Shown here: in pieces, positions 34,521-41,438 of the stretch | Position numbering within the stretch: the stretch's first letter is position 1 | Layout: each line of letters begins with the position of its first letter | Assembly (NCBI GenBank): GCA_020636315.1 | Contig: JACJYA010000027.1 | Location: forward strand, 1-41,438 | Source of the DNA: Lewinellaceae bacterium | Lineage (GTDB): Bacteria; Bacteroidota; Bacteroidia; Chitinophagales; Saprospiraceae | DNA length: 41,438 nucleotides | Direction of reading: 5' to 3' | Notes under the pieces: generated by a model | What the model was told of the DNA's origin: nothing | Database searches by the model: none | What the model saw: only the letters and a program-made list of their open reading frames with translations | Translations under genes and position numbers: made by a program

Positions 34521-36155
34521 ATGGAACTGGAATACCACAACACACCTGGCAATCTCTACTGGAAAGGATCCCCCCGGTCCGTCGCCTTTGACGCAACCGG
34601 CATCCGGGAGAAACTGGCAAGGACGGAGCTGCCCTGTTTCGTCGTTCAGGACTTTCGCGGCCGTATCGGCATCAGCACCGAAGGCGAACTGGCCACTGAC
34701 GGAAAAGGGCTGCAGTTGCTGGCCATGGCCAGCGCGCTGCCTCCCTCCCAATTGGGCGATCCTGATTTCCGCAGGGATTACAACCTGAAATACGCCTACA
34801 AGACCGGCGCCATGGCCAATGGCATCGCTTCCGAAGAACTGGTTATCGCCATAGGCAAGGCCGGCCTGCTCGGTTCTTTCGGCGCTGCCGGGCTGGTGCC
34901 GTCCCGGGTATTGCAGGCCATAGAGAAGATACAGGCAGAGCTGCCTCATCAAACCTATGCGTTCAACCTCATCCACAGCCCGAACGAGGAAGCGCTGGAA
35001 GCCGGCGCGGTGAAACTCTACCTGGAAAAAGGCGTCCATCTGGTGGAAGCTTCCGCTTTTCTGGCCCTGACCGAGCATATCGTGCATTACCGGGTGGCGG
35101 GGTTGAATGAGGGAACGGACGGCAAAGTGTTGATCAACAATAAGGTCATCGCCAAGATATCGCGAAAAGAAGTGGCGGCCCATTTTATGCAGCCTGCTCC
35201 CGAGCGTTTTCTGAAATTGTTGCTGGAAAAAGGCAAGATAACACCTCTGCAGGCGGCGCTGGCGGCCCGCGTCCCCATGGCTGACGACATCACCGTCGAG
35301 GCCGATTCGGGGGGCCATACCGACAACCGGCCGCTGGTCGCCCTGCTGCCGTCCATCATTCAACTTAGAGATGAGTTGCAGGAGCAGCATCAGTTTGAGC
35401 ATAAGATCCGCGTTGGGGCGGCGGGCGGCATTTCTACGCCTGCCTCCGCCCTGGCGGCATATATGATGGGGGCTGCCTATGTGGCCACCGGCTCCGTCAA
35501 CCAGGCCTGCGTGGAGGCAGGCACCTCGGAACACGTACGCAAACTGCTGGCCACCGTGGCCTCCACTGACGTCATGATGGCCCCGGCTTCCGACATGTTT
35601 GAAATGGGCGTGGAGTTGCAGGTGCTGAAAAGGGGCACCCTCTTCGGTTTGGTAAGAAACTGTACGAGTACTATCTCCGCTACAGGTCCATTGATGAGAT
35701 CCCGGAAGAAGAGCGGCTGAAAATGGAAAAACAGGTCTTCCAGCGCCCCCTGGAAGAGGTCTGGCAGGATTGCATCGAGTTCTTCCGCAGCCGGGACCCC
35801 GAGCAGATCGAACGGGCTGAGGGTAACCCCCACCGCAAGATGGGCCTGATCTTCCGCTGGTATCTGGTATTCTCCAACCTCCAACTGAATGTACAATGCC
35901 GGCGCCCAGGGCCGCGCCCAGGATTACCAGATCTGGTGCGGACCGGCCATGGGCGCCTTCAACGACTGGGTGAAAGGAACTTACCTGGAGCAATACGATA
36001 ACCGCCGGGCGGCCGATGTAGCGGAGCAGATCATGCAGGGTGCGGCCTATCTTTACCGCGTACAGTCACTGAGGATGCAGGGGGTAGGCTTTCCGTTGGA
36101 GTGGGAGCGGTTTGCGCCGGAGGGGAAAAAAGTGGAAGCGGGTATTGTGCCGTAA
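34521..36155 (+). CDS. pfaD: PfaD enoyl reductase / trans-acting FMN enzyme (frame broken twice in the 3' half)
   Basis: The ATG at 34521 opens a 399-residue frame that ends at 35720. Two frame changes (near 35655 and 35885) restore a protein of ~544 residues, the usual PfaD length. Features: TIM-barrel nitronate-monooxygenase-like fold, VVQDFRGRIGI, GKAGLLGSFGAAGL, ADSGGHTDNRP (flavin/substrate site) and VGAAGGISTPASALAAYMMGAAYVATGSVNQ. After the first break come LYEYYLRYRSIDEIP and, after the second, AQGRAQDYQIWCGPAMGAFNDW, conserved in PfaD. It reduces enoyl-ACP intermediates at selected cycles. The pieces are at 34521-35720 and, after the breaks, to TAA 36153-36155. The tail EGKKVEAGIVP is four bases from the convergent antitoxin gene. 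Confidence 0.9.
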
Positions 36156-36159
36156 CTGA

Positions 36160-36459
36160 TCAGGCCGCGTTTCTATCTGCTTTCGGAATTTCATTTAACT
36201 CTTCCGCCAGTTTATTTTCGTATTCTTCAAGGTCGTAATCATCCTGGAGCCCGAGCCAAAACTTTGCCGTAGTGCCAAAATACCTGCTTAACCTCAATGC
36301 GGTATCAGCAGTGATCCTTCTATTTCGTTTCACTATTTCACTGATTCTTGTCTGAGGTATTTTCAGGTCCTTTGCCAATTTATATTGACTTATTTGCATT
36401 GGAATCAGGAATTCTTCCAACAAAACTTCTCCCGGGTGTATGTTTGGTAATTTTTTCAT
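36160..36459 (-). CDS. higA: HigA-type antitoxin (XRE helix-turn-helix)
   Basis: 99 residues. NIHPGEVLLEEFLIPMQIS at the start and the XRE helix-turn-helix (YKLAKDLKIPQTRISEIVKR) followed by RITADTALRLSRYFGTTAKFWLGLQ are diagnostic of HigA/VapI antitoxins. It would neutralise the toxin encoded just upstream and repress the operon. The order toxin-then-antitoxin is the usual hig arrangement; 7 bp separate the genes. Its stop is four bases from the pfaD stop. Confidence 0.92.
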   Translation of the reverse strand: MKKLPNIHPGEVLLEEFLIPMQISQYKLAKDLKIPQTRISEIVKRNRRITADTALRLSRYFGTTAKFWLGLQDDYDLEEYENKLAEELNEIPKADRNAA

Positions 36460-36466
36460 TCTACTG

Positions 36467-36748
36467 TTAATGATAGTCGATTAATTGAACACTATAAGCA
36501 TTGTTTTCTATCCATTTGAAGATGATCCTCCATTGATTGTTAATGCGAATACTCCAAAAATCTTTTAGTTTACCTTTCAACTTTTCCAATCTGTTTCCCG
36601 GGGGAATTCTAAGGTCATTAATGTCCTGTGCGCTATTTATCATTCTCAATTTTCTTCTTGCAATAGGCTGTATGTTCTCCGGAAACTTTTTAGAGTAAAC
36701 TCCATTCCAGATCTTTTCGGTTTCTTTATCTCCAAAGCTCTTGATCAT
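36467..36748 (-). CDS. higB: HigB/RelE-type mRNA interferase toxin
   Basis: 93 residues. The N-terminus IKSFGDKETEKIWNG, the RKLRMINSAQDINDLRIPPGNRLEKLKG core and the end WSIRINNQWRIIFKW are typical of HigB toxins of the RelE fold, which cleave mRNA on the ribosome. It is the first gene of a minus-strand pair with the antitoxin. It is divergent from the S15 peptidase gene; the 143-bp AT-rich gap should hold the operon promoter. No disruption is visible. Confidence 0.92.
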   Translation of the reverse strand: MIKSFGDKETEKIWNGVYSKKFPENIQPIARRKLRMINSAQDINDLRIPPGNRLEKLKGKLKDFWSIRINNQWRIIFKWIENNAYSVQLIDYH

Positions 36749-36891
36749 AATAACGCGTCGAGTTACTAACGCTAAAGATAAGTATTTAGTTCTGGTTTCT
36801 AAAATTTTGATGAAAGCTTGATTATAAACGTAGAGCTGGCCGATAACCGGATGATTTTTTAACTTGCGTAAATTTCCGAAAGGCTCATACC

Positions 36892-38756
36892 ATGATTTTT
36901 AAACCAACCCTGCTAAAACGCACCACGCTGTTCAGCGCCATCCTGGCAATAACCACACTGCCTGTTTTTTCACAGCCCGAAGTAGCGGCGAAGGCCACCC
37001 CCATCTTCAAAGACGGGGAAGCTCAGGTGGTCCCGGCCTTCGATACTCCGGATAAATGGATCCGCCACGACCTGTGGGTCGAAACTACCTTTGACACGGA
37101 CGGCGACGGAAAGCCGGACCGCATGCACGTGAGCGTCACCCGGCCTTACCAGACGGAAACGGAAGGGCTCAAACTCCCGGTGATCTACGTATCGAGCCCC
37201 TATTTTGCCGGAACGGCGCCTGATGTAGAAGGCCTGTTCTGGAACGTAAGGCATGAGTTGGGCGCTGTGCCGCCGCCCCGCACCCACCCGGAAGTGAAAC
37301 GGGTTGGGGAGCGCCCCATCATTTCGAACTCCCACATCAAAACCTGGGTGCCCAGGGGTACATCGTCGTACATTCCTCCTCGCCCGGCACCGGTTTGTCG
37401 CAGGGAGCGCCAACGGTGGGAGGAGACAACGAATCGCTGGCGCCCAAAGCCGTGATCGACTGGCTGTGCGGGCGCATTCCGGGTTATACCTCTCCCGATG
37501 GAAATGAAGAGGTGGAGGCTTACTGGTCAACCGGCAAGGTGGGCATGACGGGCACTTCCTACAACGGCACCCTCCCCCTCGCCGCCGCCACCACGGGAGT
37601 TGAAGGGCTGGAAGCCATTATTCCCATTGCACCCAACACCTCCTATTACCATTACTACCGCTCCAACGGGCTGATCCGCCATCCCGGCGGTTACCTGGGG
37701 GAAGATATAGATGTGCTTTACGACTTCATCCACAGCGGGGACGAGTCCAAACGAGCCTACCACAACGCTACTGTAAGAGATAAGGAAATGGCCGAAGGTA
37801 TGGACCGCATCACCGGCGATTACAATAAATTCTGGGCCTCCCGCGATTACCTCAACGACATGAAACCCATGAAGGCAGCCCTGCTGATGTCGCACGGCTT
37901 CAACGACTGGAACGTCATGCCCGAACACAGCTACCGGATCTACGAAGCCGCCAGGGCCAAAGGCATCCCCGCCCATATTTATTACCATCAGGGCGGCCAC
38001 GGCGGCCCTCCGCCCCTGAGCATGATGAACCGCTGGTTTACCCATTATCTGCATGGAATAGATAATGGCGTAGAAGAAGGCCCCCGCGCCTGGATCGTCC
38101 GCGAGGGAGACGACAAGGATCATCCCACACCCTATGAAGATTATCCTAACCCCGACGCGGCCCCGGTGCAACTGAACCTCGAGGCCGGCGCTCCGGGCAG
38201 AGGAAGCCTGAGCGCTCAACAGGCCTCCGGGCAGGGCACAGAAACCCTGGTGGACAATTTTTCCTTTTTCAGGATCGGTACCCTTACCAAAGCAGAATTT
38301 CACCAACCACCGGCTGATATATCTCACGCCTGAACTGACGGAAGCGGTGCATATTTCCGGCAAACCCAGCATCACCATCCGGCTGGCGAGCAGCAAACCG
38401 GCGGTACCAACCTCTCTGTATGGCTCGTAGCCCTGCCCTGGGAAGAAGGCCGGGGCGCCAGTATTACCGACAACATCATCACCCGCGGCTGGGCGGACCC
38501 CCAGAACTACCGTTCCCTGACCGAAAGCGAGCCGCTGGAACCGGGGAAGTTCTACGAAATGACGTTCGAGCTGCAGCCCGATGACCAGGTGATCCCCGCC
38601 GGCCAGCAGATCGGCCTGATGATCTTCTCCAGCGACCGGGATTTCACCCTCTGGCCGGACCCGGGCACGGAACTGACGGTAGATCTGGACGCAACGAGCA
38701 TTACCTTGCCGGTGGTGGGGGGTGTGGAGGCGTTTGGAAAGGCGGTGGGGGAGTGA
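36892..38756 (+). pseudogene. S15-family X-Pro dipeptidyl-peptidase-like hydrolase (frame broken three times)
   Basis: The ATG at 36892 gives a signal peptide (LFSAILAITTLPVFSQ). The frame changes near 37360, 38300 and 38400. Joined, the protein is ~620 residues: WVETTFDTDGDGKPDRMHV strand region, the alpha/beta-hydrolase core with the nucleophile in GMTGTSYNG (Ser codon 37557-37559), LMSHGFNDWNV (likely Asp region), GGHGG (His) and a C-terminal jelly-roll (PDDQVIPAGQQIGLMIFSSDRDFTLW). Such enzymes release X-Pro dipeptides or hydrolyse related esters outside the cytoplasm. The breaks keep family motifs intact, so sequence error is a good alternative to decay. Its last 162 bp recur downstream. 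Confidence 0.8.
38592..38753 (+). repeat. Direct repeat copy 1 (3' end of the S15 gene)
   Basis: This 162-bp stretch from ATCCC 38592 to just before the stop is repeated at 39629-39790 (offset 1037 bp). By eye there are about six single-base differences, all transitions. The two copies bracket the UPF0175/DUF3368 toxin-antitoxin pair. Confidence 0.9.
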
Positions 38757-38789
38757 AGTAGTTCGTCAAAGCTCTATGCTTATTTCATC

Positions 38790-39278
38790 TTACTCTCCAA
38801 CTTGAGCCAGAACGAGGCCATATAGTTTTTCACTAATCCGAAATTTTGCTATGTTTTGTAAGTCGTCCATTACTGGTTTAACTAAGGGAATGAAGCCGTT
38901 GGCTTTAGCTTGAATAAGCACTCCTAAGACGCCTATAATTTGCAATCCTTCGGAGGCGGCAATTTGCCTGCCCTCGTGCTCGTCAATAAGGAGATAGTCT
39001 GCCTGGAGCTCCTTCGCCAGGATTATGGCTTCCGATTCTCCATCATCAAGCATCTCCTTTAAGCGATTAACTGCCCTTAAATCCTTAACCTGGAGAACTT
39101 CCAGCCAAGATGCTGTTTTTAATGCTGAAAGATCGTGGCCGAAATCCGTTTCCAGGATAAGTAATTCTGAGAATACTTCCTGGGGAATAATAACCCTGCC
39201 AAAAATTTTTGGCAGCAAATCAACTTGATTGGTTAGAAAAAGGCTGCTGATTGGCGACGTATCGCTGATAACAATCAT
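38790..39278 (-). CDS. DUF3368 PIN-like toxin
   Basis: 162 residues starting MIVISDTSPISSLFLTNQ, the DUF3368 (PIN-fold, VapC-related) N-terminus with the first acidic residue in SDTSP. DDGESEAIILAKEL and LLIDEHEGRQIAASEGL supply the other acidic positions expected for a metal-dependent RNase. Its ATG overlaps the end of the UPF0175 gene by 4 bp, so the pair is translated together. The frame is intact. It is a predicted toxin; activity is not established for this family as firmly as for VapC. Confidence 0.87.
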   Translation of the reverse strand: MIVISDTSPISSLFLTNQVDLLPKIFGRVIIPQEVFSELLILETDFGHDLSALKTASWLEVLQVKDLRAVNRLKEMLDDGESEAIILAKELQADYLLIDEHEGRQIAASEGLQIIGVLGVLIQAKANGFIPLVKPVMDDLQNIAKFRISEKLYGLVLAQVGE

Positions 39279-39520
39279 GATTTCGGCAAATGGGACAGTG
39301 TTTCCAGATCCTGTTTAAAGTCTTCCTCATCATAATGGGAGGGAATGCTACGTTCATCCAAGATCTGGCGAAAGGTATACCAATCCATATTGGCAAGCTT
39401 GCGTGCTTTGCCAAAAGAGATCTTTTTGGCAGCGTAGAGAGCAATGGCAAGCTCTGTACGTAATTCATCTGCGCTAAGATTGAGAGGACGGATAATCTCG
39501 TCTGGCAAATGCAGTTTCAT
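39275..39520 (-). CDS. UPF0175 antitoxin
   Basis: 81 residues. The UPF0175 pattern is clear: LSADELRTELAIALYAAKKISFGKARKLANMDWYTFRQILDERSIPSHYDEEDFKQDLETL. These proteins have a helix-turn-helix-like core and pair with DUF3368 toxins. It is first in the operon and overlaps the toxin start by 4 bp. The module lies between two 162-bp direct repeats. A longer paralogue occurs at 40708-41052. Confidence 0.87.
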   Translation of the reverse strand: MKLHLPDEIIRPLNLSADELRTELAIALYAAKKISFGKARKLANMDWYTFRQILDERSIPSHYDEEDFKQDLETLSHLPKS

Positions 39521-39628
39521 GGAAGGAAAATTTTTGAGTTTTCATTCAAAATCAAAATAAAAACACTACAATTAGAAAGCAAGTTTTGGCGCACTTAACT
39601 TTCGAATTGCACCCCAGGTAAACAGTCC

Positions 39629-39790
39629 ATCCCTGCCGGCCAGCAGATCGGCCTGATGATCTTCTCCAGCGACCGGGATTTCACCCTCTGGCCGGGCCCG
39701 GGCACGGAGCTGACGGTGGATCTGGACGCAACGAGCATTACCTTGCCGGTGGTGGGGGGTGTGGAGGCGTTTGGAAGGGCGGTGGGGGAA
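39629..39790 (+). repeat. Direct repeat copy 2: orphan 3' fragment of an S15 peptidase gene
   Basis: Near-identical to 38592-38753. It still encodes PAGQQIGLMIFSS and GVEAFGRAVGE before a TAG at 39791-39793, with D-to-G and K-to-R changes relative to copy 1. No upstream part of the gene is present, so this is an orphan fragment. The rest of the 421-bp stretch 39521-39941 holds no gene I can support. Confidence 0.88.
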
Positions 39791-39941
39791 TAGGGCGCGT
39801 TTTCCGTCGCCCCCACGGGAAATGGGCTGAGTGGTGCAACGAACGGTTGGTAAATTGGACTTTTGTTTGGGGCAGCATGTACGCCAGTTTACCGGATTTC
39901 TATGACCAATTTTCTTCACCAAAAATGCCATAGCAATATAT

Positions 39942-40298
39942 TCAACCTGCTATTTTCCGTTGCCGGATCTGGCCTTCGTCGATCACAGTGAACAGGCCGG
40001 CGAACTGGATCTGGCCCACTTCAAAAATTTCATGCAGATAATCAGCAGGATAACCAGGTGTGAACTCTTTCCATCTGAAATAGATCACCCCCTCAGGTCT
40101 ATATCCATATTTGAAGACCAATTCCCCTTAATCGCTATCAAAAGTAAGGATGATGCGGCCTTCCTCAATGGCTATTGTCATGACCTCCTCGTCAGTGATA
40201 CTCGGTAATTCAAGGCCTATATGTTTGATGTCATAGCCTTTTTCCTGGAGGGACTTAAAACTTTTCAGTGGGAAGTTCTCATTGGCCAATAACTTCAT
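39942..40298 (-). pseudogene. DUF5615 PIN-like toxin with an internal stop codon
   Basis: The minus strand from ATG 40298 reads MKLLANENFPLKSFKSLQEKG and on to IILTFDSD, then TAA at 40128-40130, then GELVFKYGYRPEGVIYFRW in the same frame to the TGA at 39942-39944. Total 118 codons plus stop, the normal DUF5615 length. The family usually has Tyr after the TFDxD segment, so a TAT/TAC to TAA change explains the stop. No frameshift is involved. The truncated 56-residue product would lack the C-terminal acidic residues. It starts 4 bp after the DUF433 gene, forming a DUF433-DUF5615 pair. Confidence 0.8.
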
Positions 40299-40302
40299 CG
40301 GG

Positions 40303-40545
40303 CTAGGCTCTGGTCACTTTTGGGATATACAGCATTCCATCCTTCATGCATTCGTAGGTATAGGCGAACACAGCGTATAAAGCATCTTTAGTCAACCTTG
40401 GGTAATTCTCCAGGATTTCTTGCTCCGTCCATCCATTAGCCAGCCTTTCCAGAATAAATTCTACCGATATCCTGGTACCCCTGATTACTGGTTTACCGAG
40501 CAATATCTTCTCATCCGAATGAATATGTTCTCTCCAGTTTACCAT
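40303..40545 (-). CDS. DUF433 antitoxin
   Basis: About 80 residues from the ATG at 40545 (MVNWREHIHSDEKILLGKPVIRGTRISVEFIL); the frame runs back to 40596 but the family starts at the later Met. GKPVIRGTRISVEFILERLANGWTEQEILENYPRLTKDALYAVFAY is the DUF433 helix-turn-helix core. Such proteins accompany DUF5615 toxins, here encoded 4 bp downstream with a premature stop. The antitoxin therefore outlasts its partner. Confidence 0.87.
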   Translation of the reverse strand: MVNWREHIHSDEKILLGKPVIRGTRISVEFILERLANGWTEQEILENYPRLTKDALYAVFAYTYECMKDGMLYIPKVTRA

Positions 40546-40612
40546 TGGCCAACTCTTTTCTTGGTGAAATGCTAAAATAGTACTTTTAGTTCTCACTCAC
40601 CCCTTTATCTCA

Positions 40613-40711
40613 ACAATTCCCCAATTGGTTGGTTCCTGGCTTTCTTGCCTGTGTAGAGGGGGTGTCCGGGAAAAGGTTAGTAACCGGGCCAGTATCGCTG
40701 ATGACGATCAT
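40613..40711 (-). pseudogene. Truncated DUF3368 toxin remnant
   Basis: An ATG at 40711, overlapping the UPF0175 stop as ATGA, begins MIVISDTGPVTNLF, the DUF3368 N-terminus and nearly the same as the intact toxin's MIVISDTSPISSLF. After about 14 residues the homology ends and the frame stops near 40613 (34 codons in all). The rest of the toxin is gone, apparently by deletion or rearrangement. Nothing else is visible in 40597-40707. Confidence 0.75.
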
Positions 40712-41052
40712 AGGTTGCGTAGCGTTTCAAGATCGTCCTCCAGTTCTTCTATCGAGAAATGGATATATACATCCCGCTTAGCCAGTTCTTTCTGGAAAGC
40801 CAGTTGATCCAACCCGGCCAGCCTTTTTGCCTGACCCATGGACAGTTTTTCCTTATCGTAGAGATATACGGCAATTTCAACCTTCAATTCCTCCGGGGGA
40901 AGTTTGATGGCGTCCAGGATCTTCTTGGGGATCACCAGATCTTCTCCCTCAATGGAATAAGCTTGCATAAAGGCATACAAAGCCTTCAGCAGGTTTTCAT
41001 CCGCCTCTTCGATATGCTGATGCAGCGCTTCTTTTAATTGTGCTGTGCTCAT
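40708..41052 (-). CDS. UPF0175 antitoxin with N-terminal extension
   Basis: 114 residues. The C-terminal ~75 residues match UPF0175 (PPEELKVEIAVYLYDKEKLSMGQAKRLAGLDQLAFQKELAKRD, EELEDDLETLRNL). The first ~38 residues (STAQLKEALHQHIEEADENLLKALYAFMQAY) resemble the short helical part seen in other addiction-module proteins. The shorter paralogue at 39275-39520 lacks this. Its toxin partner survives only as an N-terminal stub, so this may be an orphan antitoxin or regulator. Confidence 0.85.
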   Translation of the reverse strand: MSTAQLKEALHQHIEEADENLLKALYAFMQAYSIEGEDLVIPKKILDAIKLPPEELKVEIAVYLYDKEKLSMGQAKRLAGLDQLAFQKELAKRDVYIHFSIEELEDDLETLRNL

Positions 41053-41222
41053 CTTGAGGATGTTCGTTACAAAACGCTACTAATTTAAGGATTTTTCCAG
41101 CCGTTTGGTTTCCATTTTGAAGAAACTCTTTTCTCCTGCTTCGTGAGGGCTTCAATTAAACCTTCAGCAGCCCCGTCCCCATCAAACGGTAAGGTAATGG
41201 CCCTGATTCGCATAGGTTTCAG

Positions 41223-41331
41223 ATATATCGTACCGATATATAGCACAGCACTTCAGAAAATGAGGCCTGTTTTTACCATATATGCTCCTGCATACGTAGT
41301 TTATATATCGGGCTGTCGCTGCCCTATATAT
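41223..41331. repeat. Two AT-rich inverted repeats at the right end
   Basis: ATATATCG 41223-41230 and CGATATAT 41234-41241 flank TAC. Further on, ATATATCGGGC 41303-41313 pairs with GCCCTATATAT 41321-41331 with one mismatch and a 7-nt loop. They may be operators, hairpins or parts of a mobile-element end. The 386-bp stretch 41053-41438 shows no convincing gene. Confidence 0.4.
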
Positions 41332-41438
41332 GTGGGTAGGGATGCAGAGGTTACCCTGGTGGAAGGGGAAAATTGTAGAGGAAAAGAGAAATTATTTTCT
41401 GCGGCGTTTTTCTTGCAGAATGTAAGAAGGTAAGAAGG

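Noticed and set aside
34509..35993. 494-codon minus-strand frame opposite pfaD
   Set aside because: Antisense shadow of a GC-rich gene; pfaD motifs are clear on the plus strand and the antisense product is low in recognisable structure.
20909..36155. Type I polyketide cluster for a secondary metabolite
   Set aside because: Tandem ACPs with LGIDSIKR, FabA-like double DH, CLF and a PfaD reductase are specific to PUFA-type synthases; there are no thioesterase, tailoring or transporter genes alongside.
41143..41433. 96-codon plus-strand frame at the right end
   Set aside because: No domain resemblance, runs through AT-rich palindromes, and no start context.
1..41438. tRNA or rRNA genes, CRISPR arrays or a replication origin
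   Set aside because: Looked for by eye and none recognised; a covariance-model scan would be needed to exclude small RNAs.

Overview
The window looks like a chromosomal segment of a Bacteroidota bacterium, most likely a Saprospiraceae/Lewinella-type lineage. The reasons are a TonB-dependent receptor with the OMP_b-brl_3-type barrel, a GH95 fucosidase, Bacteroidota-style MacB/FtsX permeases, weak or absent Shine-Dalgarno sequences, and a polyunsaturated fatty acid (PUFA) synthase locus of a kind known from marine Saprospiraceae and myxobacteria. The genus is inference. The leftmost 2.4 kb and much of the right end are visibly more AT-rich than the GC-rich middle.

Layout. 1-2430 is accessory: the 3' end of a class III nucleotide cyclase, a decayed IS66-type transposase tail, a DinB-like protein, an attC-like palindrome and a small membrane protein. 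2461-10964 (minus) holds a frame-broken GH95 fucosidase, a MITE-like inverted repeat, a TonB-family receptor and a three-domain kinase/M23/aminotransferase fusion. 11232-14136 (plus) holds a DUF6544-like protein, a membrane protein and a CPBP protease. 14137-14673 is a hairpin-rich convergent gap. Then come an ABC permease and an RluA pseudouridine synthase (minus).

The centrepiece, 18466-36155, is a complete PUFA synthase locus. It has an Sfp-type phosphopantetheinyl transferase (PfaE role), a divergent NAD(P)-binding oxidoreductase, a TetR regulator, PfaA (KS-MAT-ACP-ACP-ACP // KR-DH), a PfaC-type protein with an embedded acyltransferase (KS-CLF-AT-DH-DH, so there is no separate pfaB), and PfaD enoyl reductase. 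The transferase would arm the ACP serines, PfaA and PfaC would run iterative condensation, ketoreduction and dehydration, and PfaD would reduce selected enoyl intermediates. The product (EPA, DHA, ARA or other) cannot be told from sequence.

From 36160 onward is a toxin-antitoxin belt: intact HigBA, intact UPF0175/DUF3368, DUF433 with a nonsense-broken DUF5615 toxin, and a UPF0175 antitoxin followed by only the first residues of a DUF3368 toxin. An S15 peptidase gene with broken frame lies among them. Its last 162 bp recur as a second copy, so the UPF0175/DUF3368 module sits between direct repeats.

Reading frames are broken many times in GH95, at the ACP/KR junction of pfaA, in the KS/CLF part of pfaC, in pfaD and in the S15 gene, while the encoded residues stay family-like. 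Uncorrected indels in the assembly are the leading explanation. The A9 run at the ACP/KR junction is also a textbook -1 slippery context and deserves a direct test.
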